From: Acidobacteriaceae bacterium
GTDB lineage: Bacteria > Acidobacteriota > Terriglobia > Terriglobales > Acidobacteriaceae
Length of the DNA stretch: 64,000 nucleotides
Direction: 5' to 3'
Assembly (NCBI GenBank): GCA_003134655.1
Contig: PLBY01000123.1
Span: 35,981-99,980 of the forward strand
Part shown: positions 48,641 to 58,162 of the stretch, one piece after another
How positions within the stretch are numbered: position 1 is the stretch's first letter
Layout of the letters: each line of letters begins with the position of its first letter
Made by a program: the position numbers and the translations under genes
The notes under the pieces: generated by a model
The model's input: the letters and a program-made list of their open reading frames with translations, nothing else
What the model was told of the DNA's origin: nothing
The model's database searches: none

Positions 48641-48871
48641 TAACTTCAATTGATCCGACGACATCGACTGCGGGGAGCCTTAATCACATGGGTATATCTG
48701 GGCTGCAATTGTCATACAGACTATCGCATGTCATGGAAAAGCTGTCCCACGCGGGCCCTGGACAAGTTTTGCAAGGAAACGGGAAAGGAATACGTTCGCT
48801 TTGAGGGCTTTGGCGCGGTACGAAAATAGCTGCGTCATCCCCTGCTGCCTCCGCTGCAAAAACAACCGAAA

Positions 48872-50284
48872 ATGATACTCGTCGGCGTCATTGACCTCGT
48901 GGTGATCGGCGTTCTCCTCTTCATCGCCTTCGGGCGCGGATTGGAAGCCGCCTTGCCTTTCTTCGCCTTCGCGCTCGTATTGTTGCCGACTCAATCGCAG
49001 TTCCAGATTCCAGGGCTGTTTGCTTTCACCACCGCCAGGATCGCCATCATGGTTTTCACGGCGCTCTACATCTTCCTGGGAAAGAACGGCAGTAATGCTC
49101 AGACGATGCCGCTGAAGTCTCTGATGGTGCTGACAATTGCCTGGAGCCTTGTAGCAACGGCCAACTCAATCGTCTTCACCACCAGCCTGAAGGCGATGCT
49201 CTCGCAAATTATCGACTTCTATTTCGTGTATTACCTTTTTTTCAGGACCATTACCAAGCCCGAGACGGTTCGCAGGATTTTGCTGGCCATCGTCTCGGCC
49301 ATAGCCGTGTGCTGCGTTTTCGGTTTTCTCGAGCTATATCGGGGCTGGGCAGTGATTGATCTGTTTCCTCCACTACAGGGACGGCTGGGATCCACTAGCG
49401 GTTTAATGATCGACCTGGCGAGAGGGCTGAGAGTGCGTACCACTTTCGCTCATCCCATTCTCTTCGGGGGAGCTTTGGCTTTGACAATACCCATTGCGCT
49501 CTACCTCTTGACCGTAGTTAGAAGCGTGGGGCAGAAGGCATTTCTATGGCTGGCAATCCTGATGATGTTCTGGAACATTTACAAGACCGCCAGCCGCGGA
49601 CCCTGGCTCGGTTTGATACTCGCTTACACCCTGCTTCTGTTTTTTTCTCAAGCCCGCACGCGCAAGCATCTCGTCATCATCGCTCTGTTTGTAATCTCGG
49701 TCCTGGTGATACGACCCGGCGTGCGGGAGACCCTAGAGAATACTTACCTGGCCACCCTTGATCCCGATACCACCCGAGGGAACTCTTATGCGGGCCGGTG
49801 GGACCTGATTCGCCTAGGCAAAGAGGCCTTGGCGAAGGACACAAGCCGCGGGATTTGGGGATATGGACCGGAATCATTCTACTATTTGCATTTGGAGGCG
49901 ATAAATGGGGAAGGGCATATGGCTCCGGCTGAGAGTTGTGATGACTCCTGGTTGGCACTAGCAATTGAGACCGGCTATCCTGGCATGATCCTGGTAGTGG
50001 TGATCTTTGCGAAAGCTCTACAACTCGTCTTGAAGCGGTTCTTCAAGACTTCTGAGCCTGCTAAATATCTGTACGGCCTGGTATTTGTCAATGTCGTGAC
50101 TTTCGCTTTCTTAATGCTCAGTGTCGCCATCTATGGATGGGGACAACAGACCTACCTGCTCTGGATACCTCTCGCCTTGGCCATGGCGTACCCTCGCACC
50201 GCGCTGAATGACCTTTGCCAACCGAAGATTGTCCCGCACACCTCTGAAGTCCGCAGCCAACTTGGCGAACTTGTGTCAAGTTGA
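48872..50284 (+). CDS. O-antigen ligase/polymerase-like membrane protein (Wzy_C)
   Basis: A 470-residue membrane protein with ~11 hydrophobic helices. The central periplasmic loop and helix VRTTFAHPILFGGALALTIP and the ASRGPWLGLILAYTLLLF segment match the Wzy_C/O-antigen ligase family. GYGPESFYYLH and DDSWLALAIETGYPGMIL follow as usual. It probably polymerises or ligates repeat units of the exopolysaccharide. The start has no strong RBS. The following pseudogene begins inside its stop codon region. Confidence 0.85.
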   Translation: MILVGVIDLVVIGVLLFIAFGRGLEAALPFFAFALVLLPTQSQFQIPGLFAFTTARIAIMVFTALYIFLGKNGSNAQTMPLKSLMVLTIAWSLVATANSIVFTTSLKAMLSQIIDFYFVYYLFFRTITKPETVRRILLAIVSAIAVCCVFGFLELYRGWAVIDLFPPLQGRLGSTSGLMIDLARGLRVRTTFAHPILFGGALALTIPIALYLLTVVRSVGQKAFLWLAILMMFWNIYKTASRGPWLGLILAYTLLLFFSQARTRKHLVIIALFVISVLVIRPGVRETLENTYLATLDPDTTRGNSYAGRWDLIRLGKEALAKDTSRGIWGYGPESFYYLHLEAINGEGHMAPAESCDDSWLALAIETGYPGMILVVVIFAKALQLVLKRFFKTSEPAKYLYGLVFVNVVTFAFLMLSVAIYGWGQQTYLLWIPLALAMAYPRTALNDLCQPKIVPHTSEVRSQLGELVSS

Positions 50285-50926
50285 GCGATGATGGGAGCCC
50301 GGACGACTTGTCGCTAAGAAACGTGGTCGCTCTAATTCGTGCAATCTGGACGAAGTGCAACGAACTGGCTCTAAATATAGAGACAACGGCGCAATCCACT
50401 GCTTCAACTGAAGGACCGAAGCCAACACGGCCCTGGTACCGAGCCGAATTTTCTCCAAGGCCAAACACGACGACGGGATTTGCACCACTCGCCCAACTAC
50501 TGGTATGTCTATAAAATGGCGAGGGTGTTGAAACCTAGCCAGGAAGACGTCTTCTACGATCTCGGCTCAGTCGCGGCGTCCTCGCAAATGATCTCAATGG
50601 GCGATCGCCTTCCCCTCAGGCGCTTCGCATTCCGTCGGTCCGTTTCACACAGGGGGCTCAAAGAGCTCGACACCAACGCACTTTCGCATCCGCTTGTGAG
50701 CCATAACACAAACGATTCGCTCCTTGCCAAGACGGATCCTTCCGACGGAACGATCTACTTTATGTATAGTCCTTTTGGCCTGGATACGATGCGAGATGCT
50801 CTGCATGACATTGAAATGTCCTTGTTGAAGAATCCTCGCCGAATTACCATTGTTTACCACAATGCCTTACTTGAAGCTGTGCTTGACGAGCGAAGCTGGC
50901 CGAAAAATACAGTTGCTTCTCTCTGA
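50281..50926 (+). pseudogene. SAM-dependent methyltransferase, broken by frameshift and internal inversion
   Basis: A first frame starts at TTG 50281 (overlapping the preceding stop) and encodes ELALNIETTAQSTA and RPWYRAEF. A frameshift near 50480 leads to YVYKMARVLKPSQEDVFYDL followed by GS. The next plus-strand residues are nonsense, but the reverse complement of 50570-50728 reads GKERIVCVMAHKRMRKCVGV, ELFEP, then (after a 1-base slip) LCETDRRNAKRLRG and SPIEIICEDAA. The plus strand then resumes with DGTIYFMYSPFGLDTMRDAL and IEMSLLKNPRRITIVYHNAL. Restoring the inversion gives a coherent methyltransferase with motif I DLGSGK. The end is also degraded. Confidence 0.85.
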
Positions 50927-51247
50927 GTGACGGGTCTCACTCTGGAGGAACCGCTCTAAGGCAAAGACTGTGAGTGTCTCTGGAACTTGCCCTGCGGAAA
51001 GCCTTCGGCCTCCTGCAAATCTAAACGAAAAATCCTACACCTCTTAAGCCTGGTGGCCGGAAAGAACAAAACTTCACCGCCACTAAGCGACCCAGGCACC
51101 AGTGTCGTGCGGCGCAATTCTTGATGCATTTGATTCGCGTGGATTCTCTTGTAGTGCCGGGCTTTAGCCCGGCAGGCGCTGCTGAAGGGCGGCGCTACAA
51201 ATATACAGTGCGATACAGTCGAGCAGTTGTAAGGACGCGGTGACCAC
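50927..51247. other. Intergenic region with a REP-like palindrome
   Basis: Between the broken methyltransferase and the GNAT gene. The only structure is the 52-bp palindromic element at 51149-51200. Confidence 0.5.
51149..51200. repeat. REP/MITE-like palindromic element (52 bp)
   Basis: Ends TTGTAGTGCCG and CGGCGCTACAA are inverted with one mismatch. The left half holds GCCGGGCTTTAGCCCGGC, a near-perfect palindrome. Such GTAG-type elements are typically dispersed in genomes; only one copy is seen in this window. Confidence 0.6.
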
Positions 51248-52462
51248 ATGGAATCATCTTCGATCGCAGACGAGAACGCGGTAGCAAGTGAGAAGGCGGG
51301 CGGGCAGCATGCGGTGAGAGTGTTTCGGAGCCTCTCTGAGGTGGAAGAGGTACGCAGCGTCTGGGCATCCTGGAATTACCATCCTAATTCCGACATCGAT
51401 TTGTACTTTCTGTTAATGCAATACAGGCGCGAGATTGTCCGGCCGCACATCATAGTGCTCTACCGGAACGCACGTCCTGAGGCCATGCTCATCGGGCGCA
51501 TTCTCAAACAGCGACTGAATTTTAAGATTGGTTACCAGACCGTTCTCAAGCCGAAGGTTCGCCTGCTCAATTTTGTTTGGGGAGGAACGCTGGGAAACCT
51601 TTCCCGGGAGAACAGCGAAGTCATGGTGAGCGAAGTCTTAAGCTCTCTCGCCCATGGCGAAGCCGATTTAGCGGTGTTCAATAATATCCCGGTGGATACT
51701 CCGATCTATCACGCCGCCACGCAGGTGCCCGGTTTTCTCGGCCGGGACCGCTTCCCGGCATTACAAATCCATAGGAGCCTGGTATTGCCCGCGAGCCTCG
51801 GGGAGTTCCATACACGTCTCTCCCGAAAATCCTTCAGCACCCAAAAACGCAAGGCAAGAAAGCTGATGCAAGAATTCGGCGGAAACGTAGAAGTACTGTG
51901 CCTCCGCCGACCGTCTGACTTGGAGCGGTTGATCGACGACGTGGGGGAGATTGCCAAAAAGACGTATCACCGGGGGCTGGGGGTGGGATTTGTTGCCGAC
52001 GACGAGATGCGTCGCCGCCTGTATCTCGACGCGAAGAACGGCACTCTTCGAGCGTTCCTCTTATACCTGGGCGGCAAACCTTGCGCATTTTGGCTGGGGA
52101 CGGTGTACCAGAAGACCTTTCACAGCGGCTACCTAGGCTTTGACCCCGCCTATAAGAGTTCCTCACCCGGCATGTTTCTGACCATGCGAGTCATCGAAGG
52201 ACTCTGCGATCATAATATTGCGGACGTTATTAAAGAAGTGGATTTCGGACTCGGTGACGCGCAGTACAAGCAGGTTCTGGGCAATCGAAGCTGGCAGGAT
52301 GCGACAGTGTATATTCTTGGTCCCAGCTTGAGGGGACTGGCGCTCAATGCGATTCGAACCCCAATCGTTCTAATCGATCACCTCGCAAAGCGCGCTCTAG
52401 CAAAAGTCGGGGCTGTGCAAACAATCAAGAGGGCATGGCGAGACCACGTCCGGAAGAACTGA
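51248..52462 (+). CDS. GNAT/BioF2-like acyltransferase (Acetyltransf_6)
   Basis: A 404-residue protein with the FemAB/BioF2-like double GNAT layout. SLSEVEEVRSVWASWNYHPN is the N-terminal half; FHTRLSRKSFSTQKRKARKL, AKKTYHRGLGVGFVADDEMR, CAFWLGTVYQKTFHSGYLGF and KEVDFGLGDAQYKQVLGN make up the catalytic half. It belongs to the EPS cluster and may acylate or aminoacylate a sugar. It is distinct from the FemAB-like gene at 29893, with low apparent similarity. Confidence 0.8.
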   Translation: MESSSIADENAVASEKAGGQHAVRVFRSLSEVEEVRSVWASWNYHPNSDIDLYFLLMQYRREIVRPHIIVLYRNARPEAMLIGRILKQRLNFKIGYQTVLKPKVRLLNFVWGGTLGNLSRENSEVMVSEVLSSLAHGEADLAVFNNIPVDTPIYHAATQVPGFLGRDRFPALQIHRSLVLPASLGEFHTRLSRKSFSTQKRKARKLMQEFGGNVEVLCLRRPSDLERLIDDVGEIAKKTYHRGLGVGFVADDEMRRRLYLDAKNGTLRAFLLYLGGKPCAFWLGTVYQKTFHSGYLGFDPAYKSSSPGMFLTMRVIEGLCDHNIADVIKEVDFGLGDAQYKQVLGNRSWQDATVYILGPSLRGLALNAIRTPIVLIDHLAKRALAKVGAVQTIKRAWRDHVRKN

Positions 52463-52475
52463 AGCGCCTCGGATC

Positions 52476-54248
52476 TCACTTAGTGACTGCCTTTAAGTTC
52501 GTCGGTGGATCGAGCAGCGACGAGCCGAGAAATTGATACGCACCGCGATCCCAGTTACCGTAACGGCCGCGCACGTTCCCGTTGGAATCAATGTTATAAG
52601 GCGGTGGCAGAGAAATACCATCATTCAAATGCCGATCGATCGCTTCGCTTCTGAGAGTGAAGTTCTTACTGGCCGTGGAAGCAAAGGGTATCGCCACCGG
52701 AGAGGGGATGAGTACGCCGTAGCCTTCTTGACAGGTTGCGTTCGGGACTCTCTGCTGTACCGTGTACTTGAACTCCGTGCTGCTCACAACCTGTGAGACT
52801 GTAGGATACGGATAGTAAGTATCAATTCCGCACGGAGTTGTTGAGCCAGCCTGAGCGCCCATTACGAGAACAGGACTCCCAACACTTAACCCATGGCCGC
52901 TGGCTATGTGAACATCTGCCAGATTTGAGGCCACGCTTGAGGAAGTTATCGCTACAGATGTGCCTTGGCAGGAATCTCCAGTGCCGTTGCACGGGGTTGA
53001 AAACCCCAGATACTTGTTGATAACCGTGTTGTGGTCTTCTGAGCACCCCGTACAACTTAAGGTCAGATAGATGTTGGCGCTGTTTACGAAAAGGTTGTTG
53101 GTCTGAATAATGTTGGTGGCGGCAGTGTTGGAAAAGTATATGCCATTCAAGCCGAGCGACCCGTTATAAAAAGTGTTGTTAACGATCGTGGCGCCAGTCG
53201 TGACCGCGCTATCTTGCCGGGTTCCCAAGTCCCCAATCTGTCCACCGCCGTTACAGTCAACAGGGGTTGTTCCTCCGGGAAAAATGATCGTGTTTGTGGT
53301 CTGGAAAAAGGTATTTCCGTAAATTACCAGATTATTAACTGCACCGTTCATGGCTGTGATGACGGAGGTTCCACACGCATCCTGCCAAGTATCATTGGAG
53401 AACGTAAGATTCGAAGCCAGTTCCCCCGGAACGCCGGGGTTGAGCGACACACCATTAGAATGAGCGCCGTAGTTGTACATTATCCGCGCCATCCACGAAT
53501 GGTCGAATGTGGAATTACTGACCGAGTGAAAATGAAAAAAATTGGTCCCGACATCGTGGAGATAGTTTTCGTAAACAGACATCCCTGTGGCGCATATCGA
53601 TCCCGAAGTGCACACAACTTGAAAGGCAGCCCCTCCAGCAACCAGGTTGTTGATGTTCATCGGGCTGCCGTCCATTTCCAAGCGATTGAACGTGAGATTC
53701 GATAGGGTGGCATCAGTTCCATCCAGATATACAAAGTTTCTGCAATCGACGGAGTTTTTAAGATAGAAGCCAAATGTACCGGAAGTGGGTTCAATCGTTC
53801 CTACGGTTCCAAACTCTCCATCAAAGGTGTAATAGCTTTTCTTAATGACCCAAAGGGAGACATTACATCCGCCTCCATACGCTTGCGTGGTTGCCCACTT
53901 TGCCGGAATCGTGCCGAAGGCGGCTTGCCAGCCTGCCACCCCGGAGTTAGCCGAGGCGGTGGCATGAAGAATCGAAATCACGCTGGTGCCGCTTAGGGTA
54001 TCGTTGAACGTGTGTGCCCTGTAGGTGCAGGAACTTGAGCCTGCGACGTAGTAGGTATCGCCCCGCGTCAAGCTGACTGGCAGATCCCTGTAGGCATTCG
54101 TAAAGTTCGCACCCGTCGTTCCTCCGCTTGCCCCGCACCAGACATAGTGGTTCGCAGCCAGTGAAACGCTCGGAAACGCGAGTAAGAATAATACAAGAAT
54201 CGGGTATCTCCAGGTCTTGAATCCAGCTGTTATGTCTTCGGTGTGCAT
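52476..54248 (-). CDS. Exported right-handed parallel beta-helix protein
   Basis: A 590-residue protein. ATG 54248 follows AAGAAGG; the longer open frame upstream lacks an RBS. The signal peptide core is YPILVLFLLAFPSVSLAANH. Repeated short turns with N and T such as LVIYGNTFFQTTNTIIF and NIIQTNNLFVNSANIYL are characteristic of pectate-lyase-like beta-helices. The end (DRHLNDGISLPPPYNIDSNG, RGRYGNWDRGAYQF) matches the choice/DRGAYEF-type ending common in these proteins. It may bind or trim the secreted polysaccharide. It is the only minus-strand gene within this part of the EPS cluster. Confidence 0.83.
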   Translation of the reverse strand: MHTEDITAGFKTWRYPILVLFLLAFPSVSLAANHYVWCGASGGTTGANFTNAYRDLPVSLTRGDTYYVAGSSSCTYRAHTFNDTLSGTSVISILHATASANSGVAGWQAAFGTIPAKWATTQAYGGGCNVSLWVIKKSYYTFDGEFGTVGTIEPTSGTFGFYLKNSVDCRNFVYLDGTDATLSNLTFNRLEMDGSPMNINNLVAGGAAFQVVCTSGSICATGMSVYENYLHDVGTNFFHFHSVSNSTFDHSWMARIMYNYGAHSNGVSLNPGVPGELASNLTFSNDTWQDACGTSVITAMNGAVNNLVIYGNTFFQTTNTIIFPGGTTPVDCNGGGQIGDLGTRQDSAVTTGATIVNNTFYNGSLGLNGIYFSNTAATNIIQTNNLFVNSANIYLTLSCTGCSEDHNTVINKYLGFSTPCNGTGDSCQGTSVAITSSSVASNLADVHIASGHGLSVGSPVLVMGAQAGSTTPCGIDTYYPYPTVSQVVSSTEFKYTVQQRVPNATCQEGYGVLIPSPVAIPFASTASKNFTLRSEAIDRHLNDGISLPPPYNIDSNGNVRGRYGNWDRGAYQFLGSSLLDPPTNLKAVTK

Positions 54249-54339
54249 GGAAACCTTCTTTGTCCTGAGGCGGGACACCTTTGAAAAGGTTAACACGTTT
54301 GGTCCGAGCCTCGCTATCAGCCAATGACACACTCTTGGT

Positions 54340-54357
54340 CCTGTCCTTTCGGACAGG
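54340..54357. other. Isolated hairpin CCTGTCC-TTTC-GGACAGG
   Basis: A perfect 7-bp stem with a tetraloop in the divergent region between the beta-helix and flippase genes. No T-tract follows on either strand, so it is not a clear terminator; its role is unknown. Confidence 0.4.
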
Positions 54358-54519
54358 CGTCAAGTGTGCAAAACGCACGAGCCGATGTGCTGACCGGACA
54401 AGGCGATTCAAAGCGGTGATTGTGCGGGCGCTGAGCAAGAACAGAGAGGGCGATAGTGTGCCGGAGAGTTTTGGGGCATATTCTTTACCTCTGCGCTGGT
54501 TAAGTTGTAAGGTCCAACG

Positions 54520-56004
54520 ATGACGACACGTTTATCCTTGCTTAAGGGTGGGCTGCATTTAAGTACCGGCCAGGTTATTTCTCAAGCCAGCTCCTTCGCA
54601 AAAAGCCTGATCGTCGCCAGGCTCATCAGTCCTGCCGATTTCGGTATCGCCGCAATCTTCGCTATGACATTTTCTCTCATGGAGATGATCAGCAACCTGT
54701 CTGCGCAGATGCTCCTGGTGCAGGCCGAGGACGGCGACAATCCGCGTTTTGAAAATACGGCCCATTTCATTCATGCGGCTCGTGGCCTGATGAATGCCAC
54801 GATCATTTTTGTTCTGGCGGCGCCAGTGTCCCATTTGTTCGGCGCTCCCCAGGCAAAGCTAGCGTTCGAGTGCCTGGCCCTGGTCCCGCTGATCAGGGGC
54901 TTTTACCACTTTGACATCAATCGCTTCCAGCGCCACATGCGCTTTGGACCGTTTGTGCTGGTGGATTCGGGATCGAATTTGCTGGTCACCCTAATTGCGC
55001 TACCTCTAGCCTTTTGGTTGAGAAACTATTGGGCCATGCTGTGGTTGCTGGTGGCGCAGTCTGTGTGTTATCTGGTAGGTTCCCACCTGCTCGCGGAGCG
55101 TCGCTATAACTGGGCGTGGGATCGTTTCTTTACCAAGCGGGTGCTCCATTTTGGCTGGCCGTTGCTCATCAATGGTCTGCTTCTCTTTGGCATCTTTGAG
55201 GGAGACCGCTTTGTAATCGGCTCAGCCCACCGGCTTTTTCCAATGAGCGCTTTCACCTTGACCGATCTCGGTGTGTATTCTGTCGCCTTCGCACTCGCGC
55301 AGGCGCCGGCGATGATCATTGGGAATGTTTGCTCGTCGCTGTTTCTTCCTCTTCTGGCGCGTGCGCAAGGATCGGGGTACCAGTTTGAACGACGTTACCT
55401 GGCATGTACTCAGATTGTTTCTCTGATGTCAGCGGTGGTCGCCATCAGTTTCATTGTGGCCGGAGGAAGAGTGGTCACCTTAGCCTATGGCCAGAAATAT
55501 GGCGCCGCTGGGGTCTATATCGGCTGGCTCGGCGCCATGTGGGCCCTCCGCATTCTGAGGGGAGCTCCCACCTTGGCAGCGATGGCCTACGGCGATACGC
55601 GAAATGCCATGGTCTCAAATCTGGCCCGCTCGTCCGCTCTCTTAGGCATTCTTCTGGTGGCGGCAACCGGTCGCAGCCTGGTTTGGATCGCCGTATGCGG
55701 GTTTCTCGGCGAGCTATTGGCCCTGGTGGTCTGTGTTTGGCGTTTGCAGATCCGCCATGGGGTACCCGCCAAACTGTGTCACAGACCCTTTGCGGTATTC
55801 TCCGTCGGTGTCGGTGTATCAGTCTTGACGGTGGTTACCGGAATAGGGAAGCTGGGCTTAACTCTCGTTTTCTCGGCTACATTAGCTCTCTTGCTGATAC
55901 AAATTCTAGGTGCTGTTTTGTTGTTCTCAGGAATTCGCGAGGAGCTGATGGCCATGATTTTGAAGCTGCGATCCTCCCCGACGGTGGAGAGACTAGCAAC
56001 TTAA
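54520..56004 (+). CDS. Wzx-type polysaccharide flippase (MATE/MOP superfamily)
   Basis: A 494-residue membrane protein with ~12-14 hydrophobic helices. The opening LSTGQVISQASSFAKSLIVA followed by RLISPADFGIAAIF is characteristic of Wzx/RfbX-type lipid-linked oligosaccharide flippases. DRFVIGSAHRLFPMSAF and GVYSVAFALAQAPAMI are in the centre. AAGG lies before the ATG. It should move undecaprenyl-linked repeat units across the inner membrane. Confidence 0.88.
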   Translation: MTTRLSLLKGGLHLSTGQVISQASSFAKSLIVARLISPADFGIAAIFAMTFSLMEMISNLSAQMLLVQAEDGDNPRFENTAHFIHAARGLMNATIIFVLAAPVSHLFGAPQAKLAFECLALVPLIRGFYHFDINRFQRHMRFGPFVLVDSGSNLLVTLIALPLAFWLRNYWAMLWLLVAQSVCYLVGSHLLAERRYNWAWDRFFTKRVLHFGWPLLINGLLLFGIFEGDRFVIGSAHRLFPMSAFTLTDLGVYSVAFALAQAPAMIIGNVCSSLFLPLLARAQGSGYQFERRYLACTQIVSLMSAVVAISFIVAGGRVVTLAYGQKYGAAGVYIGWLGAMWALRILRGAPTLAAMAYGDTRNAMVSNLARSSALLGILLVAATGRSLVWIAVCGFLGELLALVVCVWRLQIRHGVPAKLCHRPFAVFSVGVGVSVLTVVTGIGKLGLTLVFSATLALLLIQILGAVLLFSGIREELMAMILKLRSSPTVERLAT

Positions 56005-56025
56005 AACGTTGGAGGAGCATCCTCG

Positions 56026-57000
56026 ATGACGGAAGCGACCCAAGATAGCGAGTTCACATTTTTCCGGATGCTCGGGAAAGCATCCCGACATCTCACCGAC
56101 CGTGGTCCTGCCTCTTTCTCCAGAGAAGTTGTATGGAGACTCCATTATGAACGTCTGCAATGGCTTAAGAAACATCGAGCGCGGGGGCAGAAGACGGTAC
56201 CCTCGGCGATTTCTTTTCAAGGAAAGGAATTCAATCTTCACCCTTCCATGGCAGGCCTTAGCGAAGAACTGCTCATGTTCGGAATGCACGAGCCCTTGGG
56301 TACGAACTTATACTTGCAGAATCTATCGCGTGGAGATCATGTCCTCGATATCGGGGCCAACATTGGATATTTCCCGTTGGTCGCCAGCCGTGCTATCGGA
56401 CCCTCCGGACGCCTGCTTGGTTTCGAGCCCTCACCTGACGTGTTTGAAATCCTGAAGCGAAACATCCAGCAGGCAGGCACTACCAACGTGGAAATCTTTC
56501 CCTGGGCAATTGGGGCAAAGAATGAGATTGCTCAGTTCCACCAATCTGAAGTTCCCAATTGGGGCAGTCTGATCCGGGACGACGCACTCCTGCCCATCCG
56601 AAGCATCGACGTGGAAGTCAAAAGGATAGATGACGTCGTACAGAGATTTCCTGGATTCCATCCCTCTGTCTTGCGAATGGACGTGGAGGGGGGCGAACTG
56701 ATGGTATTGGAAGGAGCACAGGAAGTCTTGCGCGAATACAAGCCATTCCTTTTTATTGAAGTCCACACCTTTGCCCTGGGGTGGGAGGCGGTTCGAAGTG
56801 GCCTGATCGGCTTGCGAGATTTGGGCTATTCATCTGGGGTGGTGATTGAACGAACGTGGGACCAACCCTGGATGAGCAAGTGGATGAGAGAAAGGCGCCA
56901 TTGGAGGGGAACGATTGATGCTCTGCTCCGGCGGATGGAGTCTCCTGAAGACCCACTAGTTGTGCCAACGTTTGGCCTTCTGTTAAGAAGACCGGGATAA
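56026..57000 (+). CDS. FkbM family SAM-dependent methyltransferase
   Basis: A 324-residue protein; GGAGGAGC precedes the ATG, 21 bases after the flippase stop. The methyltransferase core begins DHVLDIGANIGYFPLVASRA, with GRLLGFEPSPDVFEILKRNI and later LRMDVEGGELMVLEGAQEVL as in FkbM proteins. It likely O-methylates a sugar residue of the polymer or precursor. Confidence 0.87.
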   Translation: MTEATQDSEFTFFRMLGKASRHLTDRGPASFSREVVWRLHYERLQWLKKHRARGQKTVPSAISFQGKEFNLHPSMAGLSEELLMFGMHEPLGTNLYLQNLSRGDHVLDIGANIGYFPLVASRAIGPSGRLLGFEPSPDVFEILKRNIQQAGTTNVEIFPWAIGAKNEIAQFHQSEVPNWGSLIRDDALLPIRSIDVEVKRIDDVVQRFPGFHPSVLRMDVEGGELMVLEGAQEVLREYKPFLFIEVHTFALGWEAVRSGLIGLRDLGYSSGVVIERTWDQPWMSKWMRERRHWRGTIDALLRRMESPEDPLVVPTFGLLLRRPG

Positions 57001-57097
57001 CGTTTGTTCAGAGTCTCGTGCTAAATGGCATCCTGAGTCTTCTGCAGCGAGGGTCCGCTTTGGCTGTCCTTGCAAATAGCGCTGAAATGTAAAGCAG

Positions 57098-57847
57098 TTA
57101 AGTTAAACGCGAAGGCCCCGAGGTGGGCCGGCGACGTCGGAACAACATGGCTGCAAGCCACGGCACTCCGCTTAACAGCAGATACATTGCAACCGAGCCA
57201 CCCTCGGGTACACTGAAGAACTCTTGTGCCGGGCAGTGGCCTGGTACGGTGCAGCCCAACGGCGAATATATTTTGAACTCGCCCAACTGGCTTGACGTGA
57301 GGCTCTGGTAGTTGTTCTGAGCCTTGGTAACCCATTGCTGTAGATTGGAGAAAATCGGGCTGCTAGCACCTAAATATTGGTAGACGCCAGCATGGTTTCC
57401 TGTTGTGCCGTTTGGATCGAAAAGGTACCAAATAGCATACGAAATGTATCCGACCTGAGTCGTGTTGTTTTTCCCGGAAAGCATCTGGAGGGTCAACCAC
57501 GCCGCTTCCTTGTACAACACAGTAACCTGGGGCAATGTGAGCCCACCGCCTGCCGCACTTGTCAGGTACGATCCCCACAATGTGTTGCCAAGACTAGAAA
57601 AGCTGTTAACACTGACTCGCCATGTCTGACCTATATCGCTCTCGTCGGCAAAATCGGTGCAGATTACTGACTGATTCTCGCTGCTACCAGCCGTAGCGTA
57701 GTATGGACCGACGTAGATGTTGTCCATAATGTTGTGTCCAGCACCCGTCATGTGCAGCTGGGTATTGCTATCGGCAAGAGCGCAAGGTGTAAGAAACAAA
57801 ACTGCGACGGCAGCTACAAGCCAGCACCTTTGGATTGCATCATTCAT
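57098..57847 (-). CDS. PEP-CTERM-like exported protein with VPEGGS sorting motif
   Basis: A 249-residue protein. ATG 57847 is chosen because the promoter -10 (57871-57876) lies immediately upstream, excluding the in-frame ATG at 57871. The signal peptide is AAVAVLFLTPCALA. Mature sequence features include GAGHNIMDNIYVGPYYATAG, CTDFADESDIGQTW and QVGYISYAIWYLFDPNG. The C-terminus EFFSVPEGGSVAMYLLLSGV, then FRRRRP, is a PEP-CTERM variant with PEGGS in place of PEPS. It is separated from the sigma54-controlled PEP-CTERM genes and has a sigma70-type promoter. Confidence 0.82.
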   Translation of the reverse strand: MNDAIQRCWLVAAVAVLFLTPCALADSNTQLHMTGAGHNIMDNIYVGPYYATAGSSENQSVICTDFADESDIGQTWRVSVNSFSSLGNTLWGSYLTSAAGGGLTLPQVTVLYKEAAWLTLQMLSGKNNTTQVGYISYAIWYLFDPNGTTGNHAGVYQYLGASSPIFSNLQQWVTKAQNNYQSLTSSQLGEFKIYSPLGCTVPGHCPAQEFFSVPEGGSVAMYLLLSGVPWLAAMLFRRRRPTSGPSRLT

Positions 57848-57870
57848 AGGCCCTATCACCTTCGTTGCCA

Positions 57871-57898
57871 ATCATAGTGACAAGCCCTATGCTGTCAA
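57871..57898 (-). promoter_or_regulatory. Sigma70-type promoter of the VPEGGS protein gene
   Basis: On the minus strand TTGACA (57893-57898) and TATGAT (57871-57876) are separated by 16 bases. Transcription would start ~17 bases before the ATG at 57847. Confidence 0.65.
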
Positions 57899-58162
57899 GA
57901 CTGATAATTCTTGCAACATTCAACAAGTTCTTGCAACTATTACTGTAAGTTATTCATAACACATAACATACTAGACATCGAAATGCTGCCCAGCTCCGTA
58001 CAACCTTGAATAAATTAACACAGAGGGTTCGTCGATTGCTCGGGCATCGTCCGTAGTTTTGGTGGTTGGCGTACAAGAAAGAGCGAACTGGCGCGATTGT
58101 CTTTCTTGCGATGCTTCTGTTGTAGTTGGTTACACTGTGTGCCTTCATTGGAGGATTCAACA

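Noticed and set aside
48641..48871. Possible small gene before the O-antigen ligase gene
   Set aside because: Only short frames without RBS or motif; treated as a plain intergenic gap.
57900..57945. TTGTTGAATGTTGCA-like sequence on the minus strand as a sigma54 site for the VPEGGS gene
   Set aside because: It lacks the invariant GG of the -24 box; a good sigma70 promoter lies closer to the start.
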